Positions 22,241 through 33,289 are shown, numbered from the stretch's first letter. The stretch is DNA of 64,000 nucleotides from Pseudomonadota bacterium (GCA_021792975.1 JAJYTR010000001.1:62001-126000), one strand, 5' to 3'. Program-made: numbers and translations. The notes: generated by a model from the letters alone, not told the origin.

Positions 22241-22875
22241 GCCTGCACGCCGCCCCTGCCGATCCGTTCATCGTGGCGCGGGGCCTGGGCTACGGGCGCC
22301 GCGACGAGCGCGTGTTCGGCCCACTGGATTTCAGCCTGGACGCCGGTTGCATCGCCCTGGTCGAAGGCGACAACGGCAGCGGCAAAACGACGCTGCTGCG
22401 GGTGCTGTCGGGATTGCTGCACCCCACCACCGGCGAGGCCCGGGTGCTGGGCGCCGCGCCGGGCAGCGAACAGGCGCGCGCCGGCTGCGCGGCGCTCGGG
22501 CATCTGCTGGGACTGAAAGGCGATCTGACCGTGCAGGAGAATCTCGCGCTGGGCACCGGCCTGTACGGCGCGCGCGAGGACGCGGACGCGCAGGCGATGC
22601 TGGAGCACGCCGGTCTCGCGGGGTATGCGCACGAGCCGGTGCGCACGCTGTCGGCCGGGCAGAAGAAGCGCGCCGCGCTGGCGCGGCTGGCGTTGCTGCC
22701 GGCGCCGCTCTGGCTGCTGGACGAGCCTTACGCCAATCTCGATCGCAACGGCATCGCGCTGGTCAACGCGCTGCTGGCCGGGCACGCCGCGCGCGGTGGT
22801 GCGGCGCTGGTCACCAGCCACGGTGCGGTGGCGTTCTACGAGGGTGTCGGCTACACCCTGCGCCTGGGCACATGA
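22237..22875 (+). CDS. ccmA: Cytochrome c maturation ABC ATPase CcmA
   Basis: 212 residues. ATP-binding subunit of the CcmABCD complex, whose ATP hydrolysis releases holo-CcmE from CcmC/D. Walker A is EGDNGSGKTT (from residue 43), the ABC signature is LSAGQKKR and Walker B is LWLLDEPYANLD, the CcmA-type variants. The length is typical (about 205). Starts four bases before the DUF3293 stop and ends four bases into ccmB. Confidence 0.96.
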   Translation: MSLHAAPADPFIVARGLGYGRRDERVFGPLDFSLDAGCIALVEGDNGSGKTTLLRVLSGLLHPTTGEARVLGAAPGSEQARAGCAALGHLLGLKGDLTVQENLALGTGLYGAREDADAQAMLEHAGLAGYAHEPVRTLSAGQKKRAALARLALLPAPLWLLDEPYANLDRNGIALVNALLAGHAARGGAALVTSHGAVAFYEGVGYTLRLGT

Positions 22876-23558
22876 GCGCGTCCGCCCTGCCGCGTGCCTT
22901 CCTGGCCATGCTCAGGCGTGACGTGGTGCTGGCCTGGCGCCGGCGCGGCGACGCGCTGCTGCCGGTGCTGTACGCGGTGATCGTGACCACGCTGTTTCCC
23001 TTCGCGCTGGGACCGGAACACGCGCTGCTGGCGCGCATCAGCGGCGGCGTGGTGCTGGTGACGGTGCTGCTGGCCATGCTGCTGTCGCTGGACGCGGTAT
23101 TCCGCGGCGATCTCGAGGACGGCGCGCTGGAGCACATGCTGCTGGCGCCGCAGCCGCTGGCGCTGCTGATGGCCGCGCGCATGCTGGCGTACTGGCTGGT
23201 CACCGCGCTGCCGCTGGTGCTGGTGGCGCCGCTGCTGGCCTACATGCTGGGGCTGGATGCGGTCGCGCAGCCGGTGCTGCTGCTGGCGCTGCTGCTTGCG
23301 TCGGCGTTGCTGGACCTGCTCGGGATCGTATTGACCGCACTCACGGTCGGCACACGGCGCTCTGGTATGCTTTTGTCCCTGATGCTGCTGCCCCTGGCCG
23401 TGCCCGTGGTGATCTTCGCGGCAGGCGCCGTGGGTGCCGCCCAGCAGGGCCTGCCCTGGATCGCACCCCTGGCCTGGCTGGCCGCCGCGCTGGCGCTGGC
23501 GCTGGTGCTGGCGCCCCTGGCCTGCGCCACCGCATTGCGGATCGCCCTGGATTCATGA
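22872..23558 (+). CDS. ccmB: Heme exporter protein CcmB
   Basis: 228 residues, six predicted membrane helices, matching the CcmB family. It is the membrane partner of the CcmA ATPase. The conserved family start is visible (AMLRRDVVLAWRRRGDALLP), as is GDLEDGALEHMLLAP in the first cytoplasmic loop. Very Leu/Ala-rich. Overlaps ccmA and ccmC by four bases each. Confidence 0.94.
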   Translation: MSASALPRAFLAMLRRDVVLAWRRRGDALLPVLYAVIVTTLFPFALGPEHALLARISGGVVLVTVLLAMLLSLDAVFRGDLEDGALEHMLLAPQPLALLMAARMLAYWLVTALPLVLVAPLLAYMLGLDAVAQPVLLLALLLASALLDLLGIVLTALTVGTRRSGMLLSLMLLPLAVPVVIFAAGAVGAAQQGLPWIAPLAWLAAALALALVLAPLACATALRIALDS

Positions 23559-24313
23559 ACGCCTTCAAGCTCTGGTACCACAAGCTCGGCTCGCCGCCCT
23601 ATTTCTATCTGTTCGCCGGTTACATCCGGCCCTGGCTGTGGGGGATCGCGCTGCTGCTGGCCGCAGTGGGGCTGTACGGCGGGCTGGTGCTGGCGCCGCC
23701 GGATTACCAGCAGGGCGACGCCTTCCGCATCATCTTCGTGCACGTGCCGGCGGCGTGGATGAGCCTGTTCATCTACGGCGTGATGGCGGTATCGGCCTTC
23801 ATCGCGGTGATCTGGCGGCCCAAGATGGCCGAGGTGCTGGCCATGGAGTCGGCGCCGATCGGCGCGGCTTTCACGCTGATCGCGCTGATCACCGGTTCGC
23901 TGTGGGGCAAGCCGACCTGGGGCACCTACTGGACCTGGGACGCGCGGCTGACCTCGGAACTGGTGCTGCTGTTCATCTACCTGGGCGTGATCGGGCTCTA
24001 CCACGCTTTCGAAGACCCGCGCCAGGGCGCGCGTGCGGCGTCCTTCCTGGCCATGGTGGGCGCGGTGAACCTGCCGATCGTGCACTACTCGGTGGTGTGG
24101 TGGAACACGCTGCACCAGGGCACCACGGTGCGCTACTTCGGACCGTCGTCGATCGCCCCCAGCATGCTGTGGCCGCTGCTGGTAATGACCATCGCCGCCA
24201 AGTTCTACTACGGCGCCAGCCTGATGGGACGCTCGCGCGTGGCGCTGCTGAGCCTGGAGCGCGGCAAGGACTGGGTGCGCGCCGAAGTCGCGGGCGCGCC
24301 GGCCGGCGGATGA
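23555..24313 (+). CDS. ccmC: Heme handling membrane protein CcmC
   Basis: 252 residues, six predicted membrane helices. CcmC loads heme onto CcmE. The tryptophan-rich WWD-type heme domain is [19 protein letters not shown] at about residues 116-134, flanked by the conserved histidines ([12 protein letters not shown] before it, [14 protein letters not shown] after it). The length is typical (about 245). Coupled to ccmB and ccmD by four-base overlaps. Confidence 0.96.
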   Translation: MNAFKLWYHKLGSPPYFYLFAGYIRPWLWGIALLLAAVGLYGGLVLAPPDYQQGDAFRIIFVHVPAAWMSLFIYGVMAVSAFIAVIWRPKMAEVLAMESAPIGAAFTLIALITGSLWGKPTWGTYWTWDARLTSELVLLFIYLGVIGLYHAFEDPRQGARAASFLAMVGAVNLPIVHYSVVWWNTLHQGTTVRYFGPSSIAPSMLWPLLVMTIAAKFYYGASLMGRSRVALLSLERGKDWVRAEVAGAPAGG

Positions 24314-24501
24314 ACGCGATGGGACGCTTCCTCGCCATGGGCGGTTATGCCGCATACGTCTGGCCGGCGTATGCCGTATTTTTCCTGGTGCTGGGCGCCG
24401 ATGTGCTGGCCACAGCGCTGCGCCGCCGCCGTGTGCTGCGCGAACTGGCCGGACGGATGGCCCGGCAGGCCGCGCGCCGTCAACCGGATGTTTCGCCATG
24501 A
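24310..24501 (+). CDS. ccmD: Heme exporter accessory protein CcmD
   Basis: 63 residues with one membrane helix ([20 protein letters not shown]) followed by an Arg-rich cytoplasmic tail, the CcmD layout. CcmD is needed to release holo-CcmE from CcmABC. The family has little sequence conservation, so the call rests on topology, the [11 protein letters not shown] stretch and location between ccmC and ccmE. Confidence 0.92.
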   Translation: MNAMGRFLAMGGYAAYVWPAYAVFFLVLGADVLATALRRRRVLRELAGRMARQAARRQPDVSP

Positions 24502-24962
24502 GACCGATCCGCCGCCGCCGCATCATCCTGATCGGCCTGATCCTGGCCGCCGTCGCCGCGGCCACCAGCGCGATGGTCTACGGACTCTCGCGCAACATGA
24601 GCTATCTGTTCACCCCCAGCCAGGTGCTGGCCGGCAAGGCCGGAGACTTCCGCAGCTTCCGCCTGGGCGGCATGGTGGCGCCGGGTTCGATCTGGCGCGA
24701 CCCGCACTCGCTGCTGGTGAAGTTCATGGTGACCGACGGCGACCACACCATGCCCGTGCGCTATACCGGCATCCTGCCCGACCTGTTCCGCGCCAACCAG
24801 GCAGTGATCGCCACCGGCCACATGCACGGCGGCGTGTTCGTCGCCAGCGAGGTGCTGGCCAAGCACGACGCCACCTACATGCCGCGCGAACTGCAGCAGG
24901 CGATGGCACAGGCGCACGCCAAGTACCACGTGGTGCTGCCCGGCGCGGAGAACGCGCCGTGA
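24498..24962 (+). CDS. ccmE: Periplasmic heme chaperone CcmE
   Basis: 154 residues. A single N-terminal membrane helix (residues 9-29) anchors an OB-fold domain facing the periplasm. The covalent heme-binding histidine is His123 and the axial tyrosine Tyr127, in [11 protein letters not shown], equivalent to His130/Tyr134 of E. coli. Unlike enteric CcmE the C-terminus is short after the YMP motif. The stop overlaps the ccmF start by one base (TGATG). Confidence 0.96.
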   Translation: MRPIRRRRIILIGLILAAVAAATSAMVYGLSRNMSYLFTPSQVLAGKAGDFRSFRLGGMVAPGSIWRDPHSLLVKFMVTDGDHTMPVRYTGILPDLFRANQAVIATGHMHGGVFVASEVLAKHDATYMPRELQQAMAQAHAKYHVVLPGAENAP

Positions 24963-26953
24963 TGCCCGAACTGGGCCAAATGGCCCTGATCCTGGCGCTG
25001 CTGCTGGCGGTGGTGCAGGCGGCGTTTCCGCTGCTGGGGGCCTGGCGCGGCTCGGCGGCGCTGATGCGCATGGCGCGGCCGGCGGCGGCCGGGCAGTTCG
25101 TGTTCCTGCTGCTGGCCTATGCCGTGCTGACGCACGCGTTCCTGGTCAACGACTTCTCGGTGCGCTACGTGGCCGAGAACTCCAACCTCACCCTGCCCTG
25201 GTACTACCGCTTCTCGGCGGTGTGGGGCGCACACGCCGGGTCCCTGCTGCTGTGGGTGCTGATCCTCAATTTCTGGACGCTGGCGGTGGCGGTGTTCTCG
25301 CGACGGCTGCCGGAGGTGTTCGTGGCGCGCGTGCTGGGCGTGATGGGCATGGTCAGCGTGGGTTTTCTCACCTTCTCGGTGTTCACCTCCAATCCCTTCA
25401 TCCGCGTGCTGCCGGCGCCCGCCAACGGCATGGACCTCAACCCGGTCCTGCAGGATCCGGGCCTGGTGATGCATCCGCCCATGCTGTACATGGGCTACGT
25501 AGGCTTTTCGGTGGCCTTCGCCTTCGCCATCGCGGCGCTGCTGGGCGGCGCCTTCGACAACAATTGGGTGCGCTGGGCGCGGCCGTGGACCAACGCGGCG
25601 TTCGGGTTCCTCACGGCCGGCATCGTGCTGGGCAGCTGGTGGTCCTACGCCGAACTGGGCTGGGGCGGCTGGTGGTTCTGGGATCCGGTGGAAAACGCCT
25701 CGTTCATGCCGTGGCTGGTGGGCGCCGCGCTGATCCACGCCCAGGCCGTCACCGAGAAGCGCGGCGGCCTGCGCGCATGGACGCTGCTGCTGTCCATCTT
25801 CGCCTTTTCGCTCTCGCTGCTGGGCACGTTCCTGGTGCGTTCGGGACTGCTGACCAGTGTGCACGCGTTCGCCTCCGATCCGCGCCGCGGCCTGTTCATC
25901 CTGATGCTGCTGGGGCTGGCGGTGGGCGCATCGCTGCTGCTGTATGCGCTGCGCGCGCCCAAGGTGGCGGGCGGCAAGCCGTTCGCGCTGGCCTCGCGCG
26001 AGACGCTGGTCGTCGTCGGCAACCTGATGCTGGTGGTAGCCGCGGCGATGGTGATGATCGGTACGCTGTATCCGATCGTCGGCGATGCGCTGCACCTCGG
26101 GCGGGTGTCCATCGGCCCGCCCTACTTTGGACCGCTGTTCATCGCCATGATGGCCCCGGTGGTGGTGCTGCTGCCCTTCGGCCCGTTCGCGCGCTGGGGC
26201 CGCGCCGACCCGCGCGAGTGGAAGCGCGTCGGCCTCATCGCCGCGCCGGCGGCGGTCGTGGGCGGCAGCCTGTTCGCCTGGGCGGCCAGCGGCGGCATGC
26301 CGCCGTGGCAGGCCTGGCTGGGCGGCCTGTCTTCGGCCTGGGTGGTGGCAGGCGTGGTGCTCTACGTCCGCAAGCGCTGGATTTCGGTACCGGCCGGACG
26401 GCGCTATCCCGCCGAGATGGCCGGCATGCTGCTGGGCCATCTGGGCGTCGGCATCTTCCTGGCTGGCGCGCTGCTCACCAATGCGCTCAGCGTCGAGACC
26501 GATGTGCGCCTGGCTCCCGGCCAGACCGCCAGCATCGGCGCCTACACGTTCCGCTTCGAGGGCGTGGACGACGTACGCGGACCCAACTGGATCGCCCACC
26601 AGGGCACCGTGGTGGTCACGCAGAACGGGCAGCAGGTGGCCGTGCTGCACCCGCAGAAGCGCGAATATTCCGGTGATGTCGTGCAGACCGAAGCCGCGGT
26701 CAGCGCCGGGCTGTTCCGCGACCTGTACGTCGCGCTGGGCGAGAGCCTGGGCGGCCACGGCGCCTGGGCCCTGCGCCTGTACGACAAGCCGTTCGTGCGC
26801 TGGGTGTGGCTGGGCGGCCTGTTCATGGCGCTCGGCGGTTTCGTCACCCTGCTCGACCGGCGTTTCCGCGTACGCGCGCCGGCTGGCGAAACGCCGCCGG
26901 CAGCGGTGGCCGATGCGCTGCCGCCGCCACGGCCGCGCGAGGCGGGTGCATGA
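24962..26953 (+). CDS. ccmF: Heme lyase subunit CcmF
   Basis: 663 residues with about 15 membrane helices. CcmF, with CcmH and CcmI, transfers heme from CcmE to the CxxCH of apocytochromes. The WWD domain is GWGGWWFWDPVENASFMPW near residues 232-250; conserved His residues occur in WGAHAGSLLLW, VMHPPMLYMGYVG and SVHAFASDP. A large periplasmic loop precedes the last helix (residues about 500-615). Length and order match the family (about 650). Confidence 0.96.
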   Translation: MPELGQMALILALLLAVVQAAFPLLGAWRGSAALMRMARPAAAGQFVFLLLAYAVLTHAFLVNDFSVRYVAENSNLTLPWYYRFSAVWGAHAGSLLLWVLILNFWTLAVAVFSRRLPEVFVARVLGVMGMVSVGFLTFSVFTSNPFIRVLPAPANGMDLNPVLQDPGLVMHPPMLYMGYVGFSVAFAFAIAALLGGAFDNNWVRWARPWTNAAFGFLTAGIVLGSWWSYAELGWGGWWFWDPVENASFMPWLVGAALIHAQAVTEKRGGLRAWTLLLSIFAFSLSLLGTFLVRSGLLTSVHAFASDPRRGLFILMLLGLAVGASLLLYALRAPKVAGGKPFALASRETLVVVGNLMLVVAAAMVMIGTLYPIVGDALHLGRVSIGPPYFGPLFIAMMAPVVVLLPFGPFARWGRADPREWKRVGLIAAPAAVVGGSLFAWAASGGMPPWQAWLGGLSSAWVVAGVVLYVRKRWISVPAGRRYPAEMAGMLLGHLGVGIFLAGALLTNALSVETDVRLAPGQTASIGAYTFRFEGVDDVRGPNWIAHQGTVVVTQNGQQVAVLHPQKREYSGDVVQTEAAVSAGLFRDLYVALGESLGGHGAWALRLYDKPFVRWVWLGGLFMALGGFVTLLDRRFRVRAPAGETPPAAVADALPPPRPREAGA

Positions 26954-27501
26954 GGCTGTACCTGCCGCTGGCGATCTTCCTGGTACTGGTCGGACTGTTC
27001 GGCTTCGGCCTGTGGTGGAACGGCTCGCACAACCCCACCTTCGTGCCCTCGCCGCTGATCGGCAAGCCGGCCCCCGACTGGAGGCTGCCCCTGCTCTACC
27101 ATCCGCAGCGCACGCTGGACAAGGCGCAGATGCTGGGCCGGCCCTACGTGCTGAACGTCTTCGCGAGCTGGTGCTTCGCCTGCGGTGACGAGCACCCGGT
27201 GCTGATGGCCTACGGCCGCGACCTGGGCGTACCGCTGATCGGCTACGACTACAAGGACAAACGCAGCGACGCGCTGGCCTGGCTGGCCCGGCACGGCGAC
27301 CCCTATACGCAGGTGGTGGCCGACGAGAGCGGCCGCACCGCCATCAATTTCGGCGTGTACGGTGCGCCCGAGACCTACCTGATCGACGCGCAGGGCATCA
27401 TCCTGTGGAAGCACATCGGCCCGCTGACGCCGCGCGTGATCCGCGAGAAGCTCGTGCCGCGGCTGCGCCGGCTGGGCGTCACGCCCAAAGTGGCGGCATG
27501 A
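26950..27501 (+). CDS. ccmG: Thiol:disulfide oxidoreductase CcmG/DsbE
   Basis: 183 residues. An N-terminal membrane anchor (residues 4-23) is followed by a thioredoxin fold with active site WCFAC (C75, C78). The GAPETYLIDAQG segment carries the cis-Pro region, and the acidic insert before the active site typical of DsbE is partly present. It reduces apocytochrome or CcmH disulfides in the periplasm. Coupled by four-base overlaps to ccmF and ccmH. Confidence 0.95.
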   Translation: MRLYLPLAIFLVLVGLFGFGLWWNGSHNPTFVPSPLIGKPAPDWRLPLLYHPQRTLDKAQMLGRPYVLNVFASWCFACGDEHPVLMAYGRDLGVPLIGYDYKDKRSDALAWLARHGDPYTQVVADESGRTAINFGVYGAPETYLIDAQGIILWKHIGPLTPRVIREKLVPRLRRLGVTPKVAA

Positions 27502-27932
27502 AGCGCGTGCTGCGGACGGCCGCGCTGGGCCTGCTGCTGGGCAGTGCGCTGGCCGCTTCGGCCATCGATGTGCTGCCCTTCCACGACCGCGCCGAGGAAG
27601 TGCGCTTCCAGAATCTCACCCGGCAACTGCGCTGCCTGGTGTGCCAGGACGAGGATCTGGCCGATTCCGACGCGCAGCTGGCCAAGGACCTGCGCTACGA
27701 GATCTTCCAGCAGATGCAGGCCGGGCGCAGCGATGCGCAGATCAAACAGTGGCTGGTGGACCGCTACGGCGATTACGTGCTGTACCGCCCGCCGCTGAAA
27801 CCCTCCAACTACGCACTGTGGTTCGGCCCGTTCGTGCTGCTGGGCCTGGGCGCGCTGGGCGTCGGCATCTATCTGCGCCGGCGTGCGCAACCCCAGGCCG
27901 CCGCGACGGCCGCCGAGGACGAAGACTGGTGA
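27498..27932 (+). CDS. ccmH: Cytochrome c maturation protein CcmH (short form)
   Basis: 144 residues: signal peptide (1-22), periplasmic three-helix domain with the redox pair in LRCLVCQ (C46, C49), and a C-terminal membrane helix (about 107-125). The segment after the motif reads DEDLADSDAQLAKDLR, where most homologues have NQSIADSDA; the acidic change is a minor oddity. Works with CcmG to keep apocytochrome thiols reduced. As in pseudomonads, the TPR part is a separate gene (ccmI). Confidence 0.94.
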   Translation: MKRVLRTAALGLLLGSALAASAIDVLPFHDRAEEVRFQNLTRQLRCLVCQDEDLADSDAQLAKDLRYEIFQQMQAGRSDAQIKQWLVDRYGDYVLYRPPLKPSNYALWFGPFVLLGLGALGVGIYLRRRAQPQAAATAAEDEDW

Positions 27933-28984
27933 ACGTGACCTTCGTGGCCGCCAGCGCCCTGCTGCTGGCGCTGGCGCTAGCGATCGTGCTGTGGCCGCTG
28001 CTGCGGCCGCCGCGCCGCCGCGGGTTGCTGGCCCTGTGTGCGCTGCTGGCGGTGGGGCTGCCGCTGGCCAGCGTGGCCGTCTACCGCATGGTGGGCGATC
28101 CCGCGGCGCTGGATCCGGCCGCCCTGCGCAAGCCGCTGACCCTGGACGAGGCGATCACGCAACTGAAAGCGCAGCTGGCGCAGAACGGCGGCGATGCGGA
28201 TCTGTGGACGCTGCTGGGCCAGGCCTACGGTGCGAAAAACGAACCCGCCAAGGCCGCCGACGCCTTCGCGCACGCCTTGCAATACAAGCCCGACAACGCC
28301 GATCTGCTGGTGGCCTGGGCGCAGGCCGACTCGCTGGTGCAGCCGCGGCATCTGATCACCGGGGAAGCACGCGCCCGGCTCGAGCGCGCGCTGGCGGTCG
28401 ACCCCACGCATCAGCGCGGCCTGTGGCTGCTGGGCATCAGCGACTTCCAGCTCGGCCGCTACGCCGGAGCCGTCGCCACCTGGACGCGACTGCTCAAATT
28501 GCTGCCACCGGGTTCGGGCGTGGCGCGCGGCGTGGCACAGCAGGTGCGGCTGGCCGAACAGCGCGGCGCACTGACGCTCAGCCCCGCGCAATCGCAGGTA
28601 CTGACGGCGGCACTGGCACCGCCGGTGGCCGCCGGCGGCCCGCGCATCGTGGTGCACGTCAGTCTCGATCCGCGTCTGGCGCAGCGCCTGGGCAACCAGC
28701 GCACGCTGTTCGTGTTCGCGCGCGATCCCTCGGGTCCGCCCATGCCGCTGGCGGTGGCGCGGCTGCCGGCCAGCAGCCTGCCGGCCACGGTCGTCCTCAC
28801 CGACGCGATGGGCATGACGCCGAAGTTCGACCTCTCCTCGGTGAAATCGGTGGTGATCGGCGCGCGGCTCTCCGCCAGCGGCCAGGCGCTGCCGCAGCCG
28901 GGCGACCTGGAGGGCAGTGCCGGCCCGGTCGCCGTGGATGGCGGGAAGCCGGTCAACGTGCGCATCGACCGCGTGGTGCACTGA
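27929..28984 (+). CDS. ccmI: Cytochrome c maturation TPR protein CcmI
   Basis: 351 residues from a GTG at 27929 that overlaps the ccmH stop (GTGA). Two N-terminal membrane helices (about 4-24 and 34-54), then a TPR domain (about 85-215: LWTLLGQAYGAKNEPAKAADAF) and a C-terminal beta-rich periplasmic domain (IVVHVSLDPRLAQRLGNQRTL) that binds apocytochrome tails in characterised homologues. It is the last gene of the eleven-gene coupled series; the only sizeable gap follows. Confidence 0.92.
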   Translation: MNVTFVAASALLLALALAIVLWPLLRPPRRRGLLALCALLAVGLPLASVAVYRMVGDPAALDPAALRKPLTLDEAITQLKAQLAQNGGDADLWTLLGQAYGAKNEPAKAADAFAHALQYKPDNADLLVAWAQADSLVQPRHLITGEARARLERALAVDPTHQRGLWLLGISDFQLGRYAGAVATWTRLLKLLPPGSGVARGVAQQVRLAEQRGALTLSPAQSQVLTAALAPPVAAGGPRIVVHVSLDPRLAQRLGNQRTLFVFARDPSGPPMPLAVARLPASSLPATVVLTDAMGMTPKFDLSSVKSVVIGARLSASGQALPQPGDLEGSAGPVAVDGGKPVNVRIDRVVH

Positions 28985-29153
28985 GGGCACACCGGCCCTG
29001 GGCGCCGCACCGGCGTATGCGGGCCCGGCATCGCACGTGCGCGCAGCCGGACGGGCTGCCGGTCCGCGAAACCTTCACCCCGAAACCGTTCGACATGCAG
29101 CTTCCCGGCGGCGCCGGGATCCCGCCCCGCTTTCCGCGGAGCGCATGCTGCGC

Positions 29154-29178
29154 GCCGATCCAGCCGTGCTGGATCGGC
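29154..29178 (+). terminator. Strong hairpin downstream of ccmI
   Basis: An 11-base-pair perfect stem (GCCGATCCAGC / GCTGGATCGGC) with a CGT loop, 170 bases beyond the ccmI stop. No T-tract. Likely marks the end of the ccm transcript or protects it. The rest of the 28985-29250 stretch holds no gene I can support. Confidence 0.45.
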
Positions 29179-29255
29179 CCGCGGGGACTGCGCAGGGAGG
29201 TGCGGCTCGGGAAAGGCCCGGTCGCGGCTGGCGCGGCGCCTGATTCTGGCGTTGC

Positions 29256-29292
29256 CTATCGCTGCGCTAGAAACAATCGATTTCCATAATCG
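29256..29292 (+). promoter_or_regulatory. OxyR-like spaced array and inverted repeat upstream of katG
   Basis: Four tetramers with exact seven-base spacing (CTAT, CTAG, CGAT, ATCG, at 29256, 29267, 29278 and 29289) mimic the 11-base periodicity of OxyR sites, although only some positions match the ATAG/CTAT consensus. Within it CGATT-TCCAT-AATCG (29278-29292) is a perfect inverted repeat. Its location before a catalase-peroxidase gene makes an OxyR site plausible. The stretch is AT-rich for this genome. Confidence 0.35.
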
Positions 29293-29369
29293 CTTTCCGG
29301 GTCGCAAGCTGTGTTGCGTTGGCACGGACACGCAGTGTGCGCGTCGGCCGCGTCCAACGGAGGTCCGGC

Positions 29370-29462
29370 GTGATCCGTCCGGTGTCCACGCATCCAGCCG
29401 CCCGCACGCGCGCGCCACGGCCGCGCCGCATCCGGCTCCCGTACCCCATCGATCCGAGGTAA
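29370..29462 (+). CDS. Possible arginine/proline-rich leader peptide before katG
   Basis: A GTG at 29370 preceded by GGAGG six bases upstream opens a 30-codon frame ending in TAA at 29460-29462, six bases before the katG ATG. The predicted peptide begins [20 protein letters not shown] and ends PYPIDPR, with eight Arg and seven Pro in 30 residues. The good ribosome-binding site and the stop lying within the katG ribosome-binding region suggest coupling. Without comparative data it could be chance in GC-rich DNA. Confidence 0.3.
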   Translation: MIRPVSTHPAARTRAPRPRRIRLPYPIDPR

Positions 29463-31646
<2,184 letters not shown>

Positions 31647-31670
31647 AGCCGGGCAGCCGGTGCCGAAACC

Positions 31671-31695
31671 GCCGCGCGGCGAGGCGCCGCGCGGC
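31671..31695. terminator. Perfect hairpin between katG and the DUF442 gene
   Basis: An 11-base-pair perfect stem (31671-31681 with 31685-31695, all G/C) with a three-base loop fills most of the 51-base gap between these convergent genes. No T-tract. Probably serves both transcripts. Confidence 0.5.
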
Positions 31696-31697
31696 GC

Positions 31698-32126
31698 TCA
31701 GTCCAGCGGCAGACCCAGCCGCACGCGTACCGCGGGTTCCAGCGCCGCCAGCCCCGCTTTGCGGCCCAGCGCCAGCGCGGCCTCGGGCGCATGACCCCAG
31801 TGCCAGGCGGCCACCAGCGCCAGCAGCGCACCGACGCGGTTGGCGCTGGCGCAGTGCACCAGCACCGGCGCATCGCCCTGCAACGCCCGGTACAGGGCAT
31901 CGGCTCGAGTGCGGTCCAGATCCGCCGGCGTCGCCACCGGGATATTGACATACTCCATTCCGCAGGCCGCCACGCATGCGGCCTCGTCCCAGTCCAGCTC
32001 ACCATGCGACCGCAGGTTGATCACGCGGCGCACGCCCTGCTGTGCCAGCTCCCGGAGATCGTCCGGTCCGGGCTGGCCCGCGCAGTACAGGCGTCCATCG
32101 ATCAGCCGGTGCGTGCAGTCGTTCAT
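31698..32126 (-). CDS. DUF442 / phosphatase-like domain protein
   Basis: 142 residues, cytoplasmic. The active-site loop LVHCASANRVGALLAL has Cys92 and Arg97, a CX4R loop as in DUF442 and rhodanese-type proteins rather than the CX5R of true tyrosine phosphatases. The upstream segment VRRVINLRSHGELD with the general-acid region is typical of the DUF442 domain found fused to persulfide dioxygenase-like metallo-beta-lactamases (Blh) in other bacteria. Here the two parts are separate genes diverging from a shared 177-base region. Likely role: sulfur transfer or phosphatase activity linked to persulfide handling; this is inferred from fusion and neighbourhood. Confidence 0.8.
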   Translation of the reverse strand: MNDCTHRLIDGRLYCAGQPGPDDLRELAQQGVRRVINLRSHGELDWDEAACVAACGMEYVNIPVATPADLDRTRADALYRALQGDAPVLVHCASANRVGALLALVAAWHWGHAPEAALALGRKAGLAALEPAVRVRLGLPLD

Positions 32127-32260
32127 GAGACCATCGTCTCAGTGGCACCTGGGGGTGCGGGTCAGGCCGTCGCCCGCCGCGCGCCGGAGACGCGAAAAGC
32201 GTCGCTTGCGTACATCCAGCGCAGGCGGCACGGCTTGCAAGGGACGGTTCCGGGCGGCAT

Positions 32261-32287
32261 TATACATAAGTCATATCTAATTTAGAT
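32261..32287 (+). promoter_or_regulatory. Promoter with palindromic ArsR-type operator before the persulfide dioxygenase
   Basis: TATACA at 32261-32266 is a likely -10 box (possible -35 TTGCAA at 32235, spacing 20, long). Directly after it, ATCTAATTTAGAT (32275-32287) is a perfect 6-1-6 palindrome, very AT-rich in a GC-rich genome, ending 16 bases before the start codon. Placement over the transcription start suggests repressor control. BigR/SqrR-type ArsR repressors use AT-rich palindromes at this type of gene. No ArsR gene is in the window. Confidence 0.6.
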
Positions 32288-32303
32288 TTTTCCTGGAAAC
32301 TGC

Positions 32304-33188
32304 ATGCAACCGATCGTCGAAAGCTTTCTGCACGCGCCCAGTTCGACCTGGACGCATCTGGTCGTCGACCCCGCCACGCGGTCCGCGGCGTTGGTCGACC
32401 CGGTGCTGGACTTCGATTATCCCTCGGGCAGCATCGCGACCGACAGCGCCGACGCGATCCTCGCACACGTGCGTGCGATGGGCCTCACGCTGGAATGGGT
32501 CCTGGAAACCCACGCGCACGCCGACCACCTCACCGCCGCGCAGCACCTGCGCGCCAGGCTGGGCACGCGGGTCGGCATCGGCGCGGGCATCCGCGAGGTG
32601 CAGGCACATTTCCGCCGCACGCTCGACTTCGAGCCGCAGTTCCGTGCGGACGGTTCGCAGTTCGATTGTCTGTTCGAGGACGGCGAGACCTTCGCGCTAG
32701 GCGCGATCGAGGTACGGGTGATGGCCACGCCCGGCCACACGCGCGACTCGCTCAGCTACCGCATCGGCGACGCCGTGTTCGTGGGCGACACGCTGTTTAT
32801 GCCCGACGGCGGTACCGCGCGCTGCGACTTTCCTGGCGGTGACGCCGGCATGCTGTACGACTCCATCCAGAAGCTGTATGCCCTGCCCGCGGCGACACGC
32901 ATGTTCCTCTGCCACGACTACCCGCCGCCGGGCCGCGCGCCCTGTGCGGTCAGCAGCATCGACGCGCAGCGTCACGGCAACATCCACGCGCACGCGGGCG
33001 TCACCCGTGCGCAGTTCATCGCGCTGCGCGATGCACGCGACCGCAGCCTGGAACTGCCCGCGCTGCTCTACCCCGCGGTGCAGGTGAACGTGCGCGCCGG
33101 TGCGCTGCCGCCACCCGCGCGCAACGGCGCGGTGTACCTGAAGGTGCCGGTGCACCTGCGGCCGCGGGACACACGGCCGCAGACGTGA
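32304..33188 (+). CDS. Metallo-beta-lactamase-fold persulfide dioxygenase-like protein
   Basis: 294 residues, cytoplasmic. Metal ligands of the family are present: THAHADH (H70, H72, D74, H75), GHTRDS (H145), GDTLF (D162) and FLCHDY (H204). The pattern DYPSGSIATDSAD, LETHAHADHLTAAQHL and DFPGGDAGMLYDSI is that of ETHE1-like/Blh proteins, mononuclear iron enzymes oxidising glutathione persulfide to sulfite. Starts at the ATG at 32304 with a short leader holding the palindrome. A rhodanese gene follows 101 bases downstream on the same strand and a DUF442 gene diverges, together forming a sulfide/persulfide detoxification module. Exact substrate not proven. Confidence 0.9.
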   Translation: MQPIVESFLHAPSSTWTHLVVDPATRSAALVDPVLDFDYPSGSIATDSADAILAHVRAMGLTLEWVLETHAHADHLTAAQHLRARLGTRVGIGAGIREVQAHFRRTLDFEPQFRADGSQFDCLFEDGETFALGAIEVRVMATPGHTRDSLSYRIGDAVFVGDTLFMPDGGTARCDFPGGDAGMLYDSIQKLYALPAATRMFLCHDYPPPGRAPCAVSSIDAQRHGNIHAHAGVTRAQFIALRDARDRSLELPALLYPAVQVNVRAGALPPPARNGAVYLKVPVHLRPRDTRPQT

Positions 33189-33289
33189 ACCCGGGCGTGG
33201 CCTGCGCCTTTCGCCCCGGGCGGGCATCGCCCCGATCGCGATGCAGGCGCTTCGATCCCCGTTCCCGTACCCCCACCCTGGAGTCACGC

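Noticed and set aside
32189-32203. Short hairpin (GACGC, loop, GCGTC) in the DUF442-dioxygenase intergenic region as an attenuator
   Set aside because: Only five base pairs and no associated leader frame or T-tract; it could arise by chance.
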